Origin: Eutrigla gurnardus
Lineage: Eukaryota; Chordata; Actinopteri; Perciformes; Triglidae
Length of the DNA stretch: 64,000 nt
Assembly (NCBI GenBank): GCA_963514095.1
Contig: OY741264.1
Location: forward strand, 30,039,598 to 30,103,597
Reading direction: 5' to 3'
Part shown: piece after piece, positions 50,214-63,124 of the stretch
Layout of the letters: every line of letters starts with the position of its first letter
Position numbering within the stretch: position 1 is the stretch's first letter
Notes under the pieces: generated by a model
Told to the model about the DNA's origin: nothing
Databases searched by the model: none
Seen by the model: only the letters and a program-made list of their open reading frames with translations
Position numbers and translations under genes: made by a program

Positions 50214-53200
50214 ATGAAGTCCGGTCACCAAAAGCGTAAAGAGAAGCAGCAGAAAGCTGAGAGGGAGAAAAAGGGCAGACAACTTGTCACTCAGTTTTTC
50301 CCAAAGAAAGGTATTAGTCACTCACCTTGGTGTTTACAATATGCTAGCGAAGGATAGACCAACAGATTTCGTATTAACGTGGTTGGATTAGCCTATCAAG
50401 AGAACAATTTACAGTTAGCAGTGCAGTGCCATTTTATTTAAATTCTCTACCTTTATTGCCACGGGAGATCAGATGAATATGTAATGTAGGTCTGCACAAA
50501 ACTAGATGAACTTGTGTGATAAACTAGGCTAATATGCAAGATAAAATATTACATTATGCTGGTGCTAATAACCAGTTTCATAACTAATGAGGTGCCCTCA
50601 ACATGCACAGATTCAGCCTCAGGAGGACACCTGCTCTCAACCCAAAACCCAGTTGAAGGAGAAGGAGGTGAGCAATACAATCCATAGATATAGGCTTTAG
50701 GGTTAAAACAGGGTTTATACAGGGAGCAGCTACCAAGGTAGTTGGCATATTAAAGTTTTGGTGATAACAGACAACAGGCTGAATTAGGCTGAAAAGACTG
50801 TTACCTTAAAATGGAAAATCCATGGTCACTTTCAAATTAATTTAAGATATTTCTTTTCTTTCATGAGCAACAATTGTTAGGCTACTTAGTATGGAGTTCA
50901 TTTAAATGCAATGTTAATGTGGTGAGAGAACTTGCATGTATCACTGTATCAGTATGGATTTATAACAGACTGTATTATGCACATTATGGATACTTAAGAG
51001 CCAGGTCCCTCTTCAGGCCATGATGCAGCAGCCAGAGAGGAGACCAGAGAGGACACCAGAGGTGTTCAAATACAGGAAGAGAGCAGGGCGAGTACTAGCA
51101 GCACAGATGATGAGGAAGAAGCAGCGAAGAGTAAGGAGCAGAGAGAGGCTGAGTTGAGGGACATTGGTGAGACTGAGCAGCATGCAGAACCTGAAGATCT
51201 GCTGTCTGCTGATCCAGGGTTGTGGCCAGAAAAATTAACTGACAGTGATAGAGCAAGCATTGTCAGAAAATTAGCTACCACAGAGGAAAAACAAATGCCC
51301 AAAGATTCTGAGGGAAAGCCATTTCCAGATTACTTAAAATATACAAAGGCAGCAAATGGCAGAGAAAAGATGAAAAGGGATTGGTTAATTCACAGTGAGA
51401 GTGTAAATGCACTCTTCTGCATTCCATGCATTCTTTTTTCATGTGACGTAAAAAGACCTTCTCAAAGTGCTCTGAGTAGCGAACATGGTTACAAGATGTG
51501 TGATGTCAAATGGCGCCGCATGTATGACAAATTGGGCTGCACGGTGGTGTAGTGGTTATCACTCTCGCCACCAGTCTGAAATAGAAAAAAATATAGCTCT
51601 CTTGGAGAGACTACTTGATGTTACGCTGCACTTGGCATCGAGAAATTTGCCTTTCAGAGGTAAAACAGCAAAGTTAGGCAATGTCCACAATGGGAACTAC
51701 TTGGGAACACTAGAACTAGTATCCCACTATGACGCACTTTTAAAAGACCACCTAGACAAAGTGAGGAACTCAACCAAAGAAACCAGACTTACTCATTATT
51801 TGTCCTCAGACATTCAAAATGAGTTCATTGAACTGTGTGGGAAGAGAGTCCTTAAATCTATTTTGAGAGAAAGAGAGGATGCCATTTATTACAGCATTAT
51901 TTGTGATGCCACACCAGACATTTCCCACACAGAGCAAAATGTTTTGCTCATTAGATATGTCCATTATAATGAGGATGCAAATGAATGGGAGATAACCGAA
52001 AGGTTTACTGAATTCAAACAATTTCACAAAAAAACAGGGAGTGAAATAGCAGGGATGATCGAGGATGTGCTTAAGAAACTAGGGATAGATATTGGTGATT
52101 CCAGGGGACAAGGCTATGACAACGGTGCAAATATGTCTGGGAAAGTTAAGGGAGTACAAGCCCACACTAATACTAAACCAACAATCTGGCCACATTTTCA
52201 CCTTGTGCTTCCCACACGTTAAATCTTGCTGGGGTACACGCTGCAGGATCAAGTGATGAAGTGTCAACTTTTTTTGGCTTCATCAATTGTCTTTACAGAT
52301 TTGTAAGTGCCAGTCCAGAGCGATGGGCCATATACAAGGAAAGTACCGGCTGCTCTCTCCACAGCATGTCTGACACTCGCTGGAGTGCAAGAATTGATGC
52401 TGTTAAACCGGTAGCAAAACACTTACCTAGTGTCATCAAGGCCCTTAGTTCCATACTCAGTACATGCAGTCTTTCAAATGATGCTAGAGCTGAAGCTGTT
52501 GGTCTGAGGAAGTACTTTATGTCATTTGATGCCATTGTACTTCTTACCATTTGGTTGAAAGTATTGCAGTGTATTGATTGCAGGAATGTGATACTCCAGT
52601 CAGGGAAAATTTCTCTTGAGGTGGAGGCAGCCAATGTAAATGCACTCAAAGATGAGATGCAGGCTCTTAGAAATGAATGGGATTCCCTCCTCTCTGAGGC
52701 AACATTGATTGCTAATGAAATGGGGATTCCACCTCAATTCAAAAAAGAACTCAGCCGTGAGAGAAAGAGAAAGAGGTTCTTTGATGAGACCCCAGAAGAA
52801 ACAGTTCAGGGCGACTGTGCAGAGACATTTCGAAACACTGTGTTTTTCACTGCCATGGACCAGATTATTAGTGACTTGGAGATCGGTTCCAAACCATAGC
52901 AAACATTGTTGAGGAATTTGTAGCCATTATTAAGGTTGGTCAGTTAAGGGACAGTGATGTTGCTGCTGTGTGTCACCCACTCATAAGCAAGTACACAAAG
53001 GACCTCACACCTCAGTTTGAGAGTGAAATCAGGCATCTCAATACAGTATTTCTGCCACTTTCCCCTCTGATTGCACCAGCCTTGATCTCCTCAATTCAAT
53101 TTACAGAATGCAACTCCAGAGCATTTTTGGTGAAGTTTGTATTGCCATTAGGATTTTTTGCACTCTCCCAGTTACTGTTGCTGGTGGAGAAAGTAACTGG

Positions 53201-53375
53201 CATTTAGTAAACTGAAACTTATCAAGAGCTACCTCAGGTCAACAATGGTACAGGAGAGGTTGAACAGTCTGGCAATCCTCTCAATTGAAAGTGAACTGGC
53301 TCTCTCTCTAGACTTCAAAGATTTAATTCACGACTTTGCTACAAAGAAGCCTCGGCGTCTAGACTTTGGCATTTA
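50214..53375 (+). pseudogene. ZMYM1-like hAT transposase, multiply broken
   Basis: Probable first exon 50214-50310 (MKSGHQKRKEKQQKAEREKK, donor AAAG|GTATTA), a short exon about 50605-50668, then the main exon from about 51013. Recognisable parts: TTF-type zinc finger (ALFCIPCILFS, 51409-51445), catalytic-type region (IICDATPDISHTEQ, YDNGANMSGK), then SDTRWSAR and the C-terminal dimerisation part ending RRLDFGI. Breaks: a 41-bp repeat fragment at 51537-51577, a frame change near 52170, a stop at 52899, and another shift near 53205. Once a hAT transposase; now not translatable. Confidence 0.8.
50850..51005. repeat. Internal inverted repeat arm in hAT
   Basis: Pairs in inverted orientation with about 54010-54180: 'tttcatgagcaacaattgtt' here, 'aacaatagttgctcatgaaa' there. 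The two arms flank the main coding exon. Confidence 0.75.
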
Positions 53376-53762
53376 AATCAAGAGACAAAAGGAGAGTTGA
53401 GAGAGAAAAAACACTAGCAATACGATCATGAAGACTAGTCTGTATCATAACTGATAGGCCTATTTGCAGATGAAAATAATCCCTGTTGATAATACTGCAT
53501 GTGAAAGAAAGCACCTTTTTCATAGGTACCTTTACAGTATGAGTAGTGTAAATGTTTTACCTCGGCGTCTAGACTTTAGCATTTAAATCAAGAGACAAAA
53601 GGAGAGTTGAGAGAGAAAAAAACACTAGCAATACGATCATGAAGACTAGTCTGTATCATAACTGATATTTGCAGATGAAAATAATCCCTGTTGATAATAC
53701 TGCATGTGAAAGAAAGCACCTTTTTCCATAGGTACCTTTACTGTATGAGTAGTGTAAATGTT
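53351..53762 (+). repeat. 210-bp direct tandem duplication
   Basis: 53351-53560 and 53561-53762 both start ctcggcgtctagactttggc/tagc and are nearly identical, with the second slightly shorter. It duplicates the end of the hAT coding region and its 3' UTR. Confidence 0.9.
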
Positions 53763-54339
53763 TGGATTTGTTGATATTGTTTGTAAGTATCTATCTTGAA
53801 TATTTGAACATTTGCTGTGTTTTCTAATAAATGAGTGCTGCCTAAAAGAAAGCAAAAACACTCAGAGGATTTCTTGCAGTGCACTATGTAATTGTATGAA
53901 ATAACTATAGCCTAGTTATTCATCAAGGCATACATTTCATCATATACAATAAGTCCAGAAATGAAGGAAACAGAGGAATGAATTTTGAAATCGTGATTAC
54001 TGATAATGTTTGCCGGAGAGCTCTGGCTCTGAAGTATACATAATGTGCATCTGTTATAAATCCGTACTGATACAGTGATGCATGCAAGTTGTTTCAACAC
54101 ATGAACATTTAGAATTAACTCCATACTAGGTAGCCTAACAATAGTTGCTCATGAAAGAAAATAAATATCTTAAAGTCTAATTCTGACAGTGGTGCATTTA
54201 AAATGATGCCATCAAATGATGTTATCACCTAAACATGCTAGGTACATGATCACATTGCAGCATACCTTTTCGCAAAATAAGAGGGGGGGCCCAAAATTGT
54301 AATCTGTCATGGAGCCCAAGATTTCTGGCGGCGCCCCTG

Positions 54340-54659
54340 AATTCACCCAAGGAGGAGATCGGAGACATAAGTAAAGTCGACGTCTGACTTTAATCTTGTA
54401 CAAGAGGAGCAGTTACAATGCAACAACGTGTGAGGATGCTACAGAGGAAGTGCTCAAATCATTGTTGTGACTTGAGTCTTTTAAAGGCACAGGAGATAAC
54501 GCGTCATTGAAAAGATGTAATACAAGACATCATGTGCACAGGGCCCCTGATAACGGTTAGCTGTTCTGCAGGATAGCTTTAGGCCCTGTTTAGGTCATCA
54601 GTGGAAATACTAAAGTCATTAAAACAGTAAAATCATGTGGTTATACAAAATTCTTATAA
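54340..54659. other. Unassigned insert next to ZNF copy 3
   Basis: Not present in ZNF copies 1 or 2 and not recognised. It might be part of a retroelement LTR but I see no defining motif. It ends where ZNF finger sequence resumes. Confidence 0.4.
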
Positions 54660-55326
54660 CAAAAGGTTTCTCTCCTGTGTGAGTTCTCATGTGTCTCTTT
54701 AAGCTTCCTGCCTGCGTAAAAGATTTCTTACAAACTGAGCAGCTAAAAGGTTTTTCTCCTGTGTGAGTTCTCATGTGTATCGTCATATTTTTTCTATGGT
54801 CAAATGTTTTCCCACATACGGAGCATCTGAATGGTTTCTCACCAGTACTACATCTAGAATCACTGTCAGGGACTTCATCATAAGTCCATGCCTTTAAACC
54901 TGACTGAGGTTCTCTGGTCTCCTGCCAATCATCACTGTCATCAGTCTCAGATGAGTCTTCAGTCATGTCATCAATGTCAGAAGAGTCTTCAGTCATGCCA
55001 TCAGTATCTGGTTGTGGTTCCGGTCCTCCACAGTCCTCTTCACCAGCTTCTGTTTTCATCTGTTCAGTTGAGCTGCTGGCTGCAGCTAAAGCCAACCCTG
55101 AGAACTGAGGCTTCTCTTCATCATCTTCATCTTCTTCACTCTTCACAGGGACAAGAGTGACTGGGAACTTGATATCAGCCTCCTCCAGCCCTTGAAGCTG
55201 GTCTCCCTCCTGACTGATCCAGACTTCCTCCTGTTCCTCTTTGATGTGTGGTGGCTCTGGATCCTCCTGGTCCAGACTGGAGCCCCAGTCCTGCTGCTCA
55301 AAGGGAACCTCTTCTTTACACGCCAT
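54619..55326 (-). pseudogene. C2H2 zinc-finger gene copy 3, truncated
   Basis: Minus strand, 235 aa as read. Same acidic N-terminal exon as copies 1 and 2 (MACKEEVPFEQQDWGSSLDQ, DDMTEDSS), followed by two complete fingers (FRCSVCGKTFDHRKNM, FSCSVCKKSFTQAGSL). After GEKPF it enters foreign sequence and stops. At least three fingers are missing compared with copy 2. The upstream acceptor is kept (ttttcctacag). Confidence 0.88.
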
Positions 55327-55904
55327 CAGCTGCTGGACGTCTGTAGGAAAACAGTAACATCACACGGAGATGTAAGTAAAACAGCTGAGCACTTAGTCAC
55401 AGGTCAAAAAATAACAAAATTAATGTTAAAACCCCAATTTTTATGACAATAAATGTTATTTTCTAAATCAGTTTTACATAATGTTAGATTTGGCAAATGT
55501 GTCTGCTATAGACTGGACAAACAATTACAGTAATAATGATATGATCATTACAATTATTATTGCTCTGAGCTACTCAATATACAGGAAATTGGGGGAAAAC
55601 TAAACAGATTTCATAGGCGCTACTAGTTTCCCAATGCATGATGGGAAGTTCAATGGTCACTTTCAATCCAAAGGACACAGATGTTCGTTCCATTGACCAC
55701 AGAACTGCTTCTAGTGATGGCGAGATGAAGCCTCATGAAGCATCGAACCATTTGAGCCAATTGGTTCGAGAAAGGGTTCAATTCTCGAAGCTTCATGTGC
55801 ACACGATACCACCTACTGGCCAAGTGTATAATCACAGGCAGCTGTATCTGAACCACATAATGTGTGATGCATTGAATTTTTGTGTCTGTTATGTCTGTTG
55901 GGAA

Positions 55905-57086
55905 TAGGGTTGCAAAGGGGTGGAAAATTCCCCGGTAAATTTCCGGAAAGTTTCCGGTAAATTTCCACGGGAACTTAAGCTTGGGAATTTTGGAAATATT
56001 CCATATTTGGAAACTCTCCATGGGAATAATGGGAATTATGGGAATTAATGGGAATTTAGGGGAACTAACTGGGAATATATTATATCCAAGCATAAATATG
56101 AACAGAAGTCATAAGAAAACATCCATACAAAATGTTTTCAACAGATATTTCAACAGATTTATTTGAAAGTAGAACAGAACATGTTTTAATTAGTTGTTTC
56201 ATGGGTGAAGTCAAAAACAGGAATGTTAGGTTCAATACTCCCAACCCCACTCATTCAAAAATGGAATGGAATGTTCCCGTTCATTGTCTATGTAAGAAGC
56301 CGTGCGATGCCGTCGCGGAGCAGCGAATTTCGAGAGACGGAGCGCCGCTGCCCGCAAGCTTGCGAAAATCTTTTAAACTGACCGATGTCGATCTAAAATA
56401 AAGACAGATTCAGCAACTGCATAGCTTATTTCTTTCCTAAAATGTTTTCAGAAACACATTTTAGTGAACTATTTTTGTAAAATAAGAGGGAGGTGGGAGG
56501 CTGCGAGGGGAGAACGATACGAGCTCGGAGGAGCACAGAGGGGAGGGGTGTGTGTGTGTGTGTGTGTGTGGGGGGGGGGGGGGTGCTTTTTTCAAACCTT
56601 TCAAATCGTAGACTAGAGCTTTAATAAAATAAATATATTTCCCCATAATAGCATCAAAACTTACTTCACTTAGTTTAGTCCAGAAGCTTAAATGTGTGCC
56701 TTCAATAGTCTTTGTGCTTCAGGCTCAAAAGTGTGGTCCAGTCTTCTAGTGATCTTCTGTACATGTGATGGAGGCATGCACAGTGCCAGTAGGGGGTGTG
56801 GTCTCAATAGCCATGCACTAAGCAGTGTGCTCTGTGCATGTGGTTTAGGAATGGCATTGATATTCAAGTGTATTTGAATGGCATCCGTTTGTTTTAGTCA
56901 AGATTATGCTACAAAATAACTTTCCTCAGCTATATTTAAGTCCCCTTTGAAGAGCCAACCATCAATTTTAAAAATTCCCAGTTTATTCCCGTATATTCCC
57001 ATAAATTCCCATTAATTCCCATTAATTCCCATAAATTCCCATGGAAAGTTTCCACTTTTTAAAATTCCCGGAATTTTGCAACCCTA
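55905..57086. mobile_element. Nested hAT-type MITE
   Basis: 1,182 bp; ends TAGGGTTGCAAAGGGG and inverse TAGGGTTGCAAAATTC; 8-bp duplication GTTGGGAA at 55897-55904 and 57087-57094. The subterminal regions are rich in 'gggaattaatgggaat'-type repeats. Includes a (GT)n(G)n run at 56550-56583. Confidence 0.92.
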
Positions 57087-57170
57087 GTTGGGAATGACTA
57101 TGAATTACAAAAAAATGGATAACCAAATAATTACTCAAAGATCATTAAAGCTGTTATATTATTCTATACA

Positions 57171-57297
57171 GACAGTGTGGTAACAGGGAGAAGACATTGG
57201 GGGAAACCAGCCAGGAGTCGAACCCGTGATCGCCGCGTCGAGGACGTTGAGTCTCTGTACATGAGGCGGCTGCCCTATCCACTGCGCCACTGGCCGC
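57171..57297 (-). repeat. tRNA-derived SINE-like sequence
   Basis: Minus strand: A-box TGGCGCAGTGG and B-box GGTTCGACTCC with a stem-loop region between. Resembles a tRNA-derived SINE head; lies in the outer hAT. Confidence 0.65.
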
Positions 57298-58070
57298 TCG
57301 ATGATGAAATAATTTCTGTACATAAATCATTACATATGTGTATAATAAATTGTTTGAATGTATTCTGTGTGTGTAAATTTTCCCCAAATGGTAAAATCAT
57401 CACTCTCTCTCCCTAAACTCTCCAAACTATCTTCAAATTATATAAACGCTATTCAACCTCTAGTATCCAAACTATCCAAATTCTCAACTGACCGCAACTC
57501 TGCTTCAAAACCCACATTTTGAATGGAGCCTGAGGGTTCTATAAAGCTGTAAAACCTCGCGGCAAACTCTGAACCACTTTCCGAAGCAGTCACGTGGTAC
57601 AGCCGGGCAGCGAGGCTTCGGACGTCATCATTTTTGGCCCCTCCCCTAAATGAAGCAAGCCTCGATACGCGCTTCGCGGAAACGCCCCCTCCATTACTCG
57701 ACACACGCTTCGAAGCCTCGGCGCATCTCGTAACATCACTAACTGCTTCCCATCCCCCTTAAGAGACCAAAGACCCTGTTGTTCAGAGTTCACCTGTACT
57801 CTGCTGACCCTCCTCCCTCTACTACCTCTCCCCCTCCCAAAAAAAACCCCACAAATCTGTATCTTATCACGTATCTCTGTTGTTTACTAGCTACGGGTTA
57901 ACTTAGCCAGCGGGCGGATTGCACTCTTCACACAAATGTACTTATTCTGAGTCGCTTTGGATAAAAGCGTCTGCTACTTAGCTAAATGTAAATGCATTGA
58001 GATTCGCCTCTTGGTGTCTATATACTCTTTGGTTCCGGTGAAGAAGGCTGGAGAGGGGCAGCAGGGAAAG

Positions 58071-58235
58071 ATGGCGGACGAGCACGCGGAGACGGAACAA
58101 AGGAACGAGGAAAGAAGACAGCAGGAGGGAAACCTGGCTGCCTGTAACATACAACAGCTGTCCTTTATCACCAAGAAGCCCGGCGACCGAACCCGGGTTC
58201 GTCGGCCGCGGCACAAAAACAGCGTAGCGGGTTAA
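58071..58235 (+). CDS. Short divergent ORF, copy 3
   Basis: 54-codon ORF equivalent to 36259-36423 with Pro to His (ADEHAETEQRN) and Gln to Lys (ITKKPG). Same stop and donor-like sequence. Protein not recognised. Confidence 0.35.
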   Translation: MADEHAETEQRNEERRQQEGNLAACNIQQLSFITKKPGDRTRVRRPRHKNSVAG

Positions 58236-58489
58236 GGTGAGGTGGTCTCAACCACATGGAACGGGACTCGGCGGTCCGGTAAACGTCACACACCGAGAGG
58301 GATTCATTAAACACGCACGGCAGCTGTCCGGTCTCTGCCCAGACAAACACTCTTACTTGAGATCGCTTCACGGCGCGAGTCCGGTCGGTGAAAGTCCGCT
58401 AAGGCGTCTGGCGGGTATGTTACCTCTGCTTCGGAGCTTGTATTGAAACAAATCACGCACACCCACGTGACTGCTTCGAAAAATATGGA

Positions 58490-59230
58490 GGTAGATTTGT
58501 GTCTTTATTATTCAATTAAAAAAAAAGGTTGCTTCAATCAAAATATATATTTTCAATCAAAAAACCCCTTTTCAATCAAAGAAAAAAAGTGTTTGAATGC
58601 AAAAATATTTTTGAGACTCAAAAAAATGCATTTGAACACTGTTTTTCTTTGATTGAAAATGTTTTCTTTGATAGAAGTGAAGTTTTTTTTGTTTGAAGCA
58701 ACTTTTTTGATTGAAGTAATGTTGTTTTGTGTTTGGGCCATATTATGGGTAGGACATTTGTGTCTTTATAATTCAATCAAAAAAGAAGTTGCTTCAAAAA
58801 AAAAAAAAAATATTTTCAATAAAAAAATCACTTCAATCAAAAAAAAACCTTTTTCAATCATAGAAAAAAAGCTTTTGAATGCAAAAAAACATTTGAGACT
58901 CAAAAAATTGCATTTGAACACTGTTTTTTTATTGAAAATGTTTTCTTTGATTGAAGTAATCTTTTTTGTGTTTGGGCCATATTATGTTAGGACATTTGTG
59001 TCTTAATTATTCAATCCCTTCAGTTAAGTTACTTCAATCAAAAAAAAGATTTTCAATCAAAGGAAAAACTCAAATATAAAAAATCATTTGAAGTGTATTT
59101 TTTTCCATTTGAAGTTTTTTGAATGAAGTGAAGAAAGTTTTGAAGTCGTTTTTTTTTATTTTTGAATGAAGTGAAAAAAGTTTTGAAGTCGTTTTTTCTT
59201 TGATTGAATCATTTTGACACAAACGTCCTG
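58490..59230. repeat. Tandem array of foldback units
   Basis: About three units of ~240-260 bp, each starting near 'gtgtctttattattcaat' (58498, 58760, 58999) and containing runs of 'ttcaatcaaa' then 'tttgattgaa'. Each unit can fold on itself. The first two units end in 'tttgggccatattatg'. Confidence 0.85.
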
Positions 59231-59659
59231 CAGTGAGCGGGTGCTTCCCCATTGGTCAGACAGGTTTGAGTGACAAGTGTCTACACCAATGACGTCTTTC
59301 TGACAAGTCACAGTCGCCAGAAAGCCAGGGAGCAGTTGGTGGAGTTGTTGGTAAGTAGATAAAACAGTATTAAAATTAAAACTGCTAGCAGTATCGTGAC
59401 GGGCCCGAGCTCGTATGCGGTCGTGGAGTGCCTGCGGTCACAGGGCAGTGTCGTGGACGCTGCCCTTGGCGCGGCCGCCTCTCCTGGCGCAAGTCGAGAC
59501 ACAAGCGATGGACACCGAAAGGCATCCGTCTGTCACGTGCGGTCGTGGAGTGCCTGCATTCACACGTGTGGCAGCCGCCTACCTGTGCAGCAGCCACCTC
59601 CTCGTGGCGTGAGTTTAGACACAAGCGATTGACATTCAAAGCCATCTGTCTCTCACATA

Positions 59660-60610
59660 CACACATGTTCATGCCTTCCTGACATCTCTCCTCCTCCACC
59701 TAGTGTGACCTCTCCTCCTCCCCCTGTGTCCTCCTTGCAAGCTGAAATGAGAGGAATTAGTTATAAAAAAAATCAGGTGTGGCTTTAACTTGGAAAAATT
59801 CACAAAATCAATGACATTTCCTGTGGCCAGTAGGTGGCGCTCTGAATGTGAGTGAATATCAAAGTGCAGATGTGTTCAGGAAGGAACTCTTATCAGGTGT
59901 GGAAAGTTTGGAGCAGCTCTGAGAACAAACACTGAAGTTTTAATAGTTTGGATGTTAATGACAGAGTTCAGCTGACAGCAGTGTGAGATGCATGTAAAGT
60001 GTGTCATCTCTCCTCCTCTCTGTGTCCAGGCTGAAATGAGAGGAATTTAAAAAATGGAATTAAAAGTGGCATGACTGTTGATCTGGTGGGATCCAAAGTG
60101 AAACTACATTTCAGTCACAGAGCTCACACACATGTTCATGCCTTCCTGACATCTCTCCTCCTCCACCTAGTGTGACCTCTCCTCCTCCCCCTGTGTCCTC
60201 CTTGCAAGCTGAAATGAGAGGAATTAGTTATAAAAAAAAATCAGGTGTGGCTTTAACTTGGAAAAAGTCACAAAATCAATGACATTTCCTGTCGCCAGTA
60301 GGTGGCGCTCTGACTGTGAGTGAATATCAAAGTGCAGATGTGTTCAGGAATGAACTCTAATCAAGTGTGCAAAGTTTGGAGCAGATCAGAGAAGAAACAC
60401 TGAAGTTTTAATAATTTGGATGTTTATGGCAGAGTTCAACTAGCTGTGTGTGGTGCATGTGGAGACGTGTGCCATCTCTCCTCCCCCCTGAGTCCAGGCT
60501 GTAATGAGAGGAATTAAAAAAAGGAATTAAAAGTGGCATGGCTGTTGATCTGGTGTGAGGCAGATTGAGCTGCATGTGAGATTCACAGTTCCCCATGTGT
60601 CACTGATAGA
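59660..60610. repeat. ~470-bp tandem duplication of a fish repeat
   Basis: Two copies, about 59660-60125 and 60128-60600, both beginning 'catgttcatgccttcctgac' and containing 'gccagtaggtggcgctctga'. No coding capacity. Confidence 0.85.
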
Positions 60611-60799
60611 TCTCTGACTCCATCTGGTGGTCGCTGTGCGCCTGTGTCTCTCCCCTCTATGCTCCCAGAGTGAAGATTGAGTGAAAACCTGGCTGATTTA
60701 CACACTTGGCTAAAAACATTTTTTTTACCTACTTTATCATGACTTGAGGCGGTGGGTCCAAGAGGCTTTTTTGTACAGCTCCACTTGGGCTATCTAGGA

Positions 60800-61905
60800 A
60801 AAAATATTTAATGCGTGTACGCCCTACCTAGAGGGGGGGCTGTTGCTGAGAAAATGGGCATAAAATCGGTCACATTTCATTTTGCCATTAGGTGGCGCTC
60901 TACCTGTCAGTTAAAATTGCAGTGCAGTTGTGTTCAGGACGTGATTGTTAACAAGCATGAATATTTTGGAGCAGATCGGAGAAGAAACGGTGAAGTTATA
61001 ACAGCTTTAATGCCAATGGCGAGGGATGAAAATAGTAGCGCAGTCATGGCGTTGGCGTGGCCACGCCCCTAGACTTTTGGAGCATCTTTCGATAACTTTT
61101 TGTCCTTAAGGCCTTTCCAACAACATATCCAATTTTGGTATCGATCGGATCAACGGTATAATCAGTTTTTGATTTAGCGTGACCCCTGTGAAAGGCCAAA
61201 AACGGCCAAAAGTGGCACTTTTTGGAAATTTGTGGCAGCGTTAAACATTACCCAATTTTAATTAAACTTGAAATGCATGTTCTTTGAAGCTATTGCAACA
61301 TATGTTTCGAGTTTCGTAATTTTGGGGGCAAAGGTTATAGAGTTATGCTAATTGCATTTTGGTAGCCACACCCTCTAATGTTCATTGGCCGATATATTCT
61401 GATAAGATGCATATTTCCGAAACATTTTTGGACAACCCCCCCAGCTAGGTGTAAAGAGTATGCGTACTAAATTTCGTCCAAATCGGACCAACGGTGTCCG
61501 AGAAATGCGCAACTTCCTTTTTTTTCAAAAAATCCAAGATGGCGGAAAATTTCGGTAGGCGGACTTTGGTACTCCAAGAGGATTTTTTGTAGAGGACACT
61601 TGTTTGCACATGTTTCCAAAGTTTCATGTCAATCGGAGTTACGGTGCGGCGGGGCTGGCGATTCTCCACTCTAGGTGGCGCTAGCGAGCAACTTTTTCGT
61701 GACCGAATGCGAAGACGCCAAATTCTCACATTTTTCGCCAGGCCCTATAGACACTCCAATTTTGGTTAGTTTTTTTTTTTTCACGCTCAGACCCCCAAAA
61801 CGCAGGTCGAACCCGTGAAAAAATAATAATAAGAAAAAAAAAAAACATTTGAATAACAATAGGGCTTCGCAGCCCGACTTTGTCGGCGCTCGGGCCCTAA
61901 TTGGT
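60800..61905. repeat. Dispersed fish repeat
   Basis: A third, diverged 'ttaggtggcgctctacctgt' start, ending 'cagcccgactttgtcggcgctcgggccc', a very common fish repeat end. Non-coding. Confidence 0.65.
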
Positions 61906-62550
61906 GTCATTAGCCTACTCTGTTTGACATTTTGATTAAACATAAAGCATGCTAACTTAGTTCACGTTGACTAATTTGTGTGATGGTGCTGGATATCCAA
62001 CGCCGTCATATTGTCAGGCAGGCTAGCGGGGTGCGCTAGCGGCTAACGGCTAGCTGATAACGTTAGCCGATGGCCCTGCACGCTGAATGAATTGTTTATT
62101 TCACTTAAGTACAGAGGCTTGTTATGTGCTAGTGCTATGTTACGTTATAATAAGTAACGTCATTAGTGGTCAAACAACAGTCTACAGGCCAACTGTTGCC
62201 CGCAGCGCTGCCTGTTTAGCAGCAACAGGTCATGCAGAGCCTGAGTCTAGCTTCGCACAGAGCCCACATAATTACAGCTATTTGACTATCCCGCTCTCTC
62301 TCTCGCTCACGGGTAGTGGTCTCCCCACCACCACACATACAGGCAGTCAATCGCTCACAGACACAGAGGCAGATGCTTTTATTTTGAGAGCGGGACATAC
62401 ATATGCCGTCCAGTATGTATATTCTGTTGCTCGGTGCGCTAACTAGCTGTGTCAGGCATTATTTATCAGCCTAACGCACAACTATATGCAAATCTGGCAG
62501 TTCAATAAAGTGATGCTTATTGTCTGACATAGTGTCCAAGTAGTTACTAG
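61906..62550. other. Unassigned stretch
   Basis: Contains a CpG-richer part with nested 'ctagcggctaacggctagct'. No gene recognised; the ORFs here have no recognisable domain. Confidence 0.4.
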
Positions 62551-62551
62551 T

Positions 62552-63068
62552 AGAGTTGAGCCGGATACTCGGCTGAAACGAGTATCCGGTACGGATAAAG
62601 CACTTTTGCCGAGTACGAGTATTATACGAGTAATACGAGTCAATATCTGTGCTCGGATTAAATAAAAATCCTCATTGGGTAGCTGACTGTGTCTGCGTCC
62701 TGTGATATGCTACAGCCCCTCCCCTACACACTCGCAGATGTGTTGTTGTGTCCGCTCTGATCACTCACACACAGAACAGCTCTCTGTCTCTCCCTCAGTC
62801 ACTCAGGTTCGCGGGTCGTTTTCCGTTAATGTTTAGGGTTTCTTTCTTCAGCTTCAGGTTTGTTATTACTTAGGTTGGTACTTACTTAAGAACTAGTAGA
62901 GTTCTGGTACTTCGTTCAGACGTGGTGCCGACTCGCGTTGCGTCTCTGCCTGTCGGAGAGTTTTCTTTTTCTTTTTTTAACCGTCATCTGGCTGCCTGGC
63001 TCTAACACTTTCTTGCTGTATTTCGTGAAAAAATAAAGCTGGTAGTGGTATAAATATTGGAAATCAAG

Positions 63069-63124
<56 letters not shown>

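Larger units (their letters stand above)
49449..54339 (+). mobile_element. Decayed autonomous hAT (ZMYM1-like)
   Basis: Starts CAGGGGCGAGGCCAG and ends with the inverse of CAGGGGCGCCGCCAG. It contains a broken ZMYM1/TTF-type hAT transposase (50214-53375). The 8 bases on each flank (GTCTGAGC, AATTCACC) do not match, so one flank was rearranged after insertion. Confidence 0.75.
55712..57741. mobile_element. hAT-type non-autonomous element in ZNF copy 3 upstream region
   Basis: 2,030 bp; ends TAGTGATGGCGAGATG and CATCTCGTAACATCACTA; 8-bp duplication ACTGCTTC at 55704-55711 and 57742-57749. Copies 1 (near 35895) and 2 (near 48285) have the empty site. It contains another hAT (55905-57086) and a SINE. 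Confidence 0.92.
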
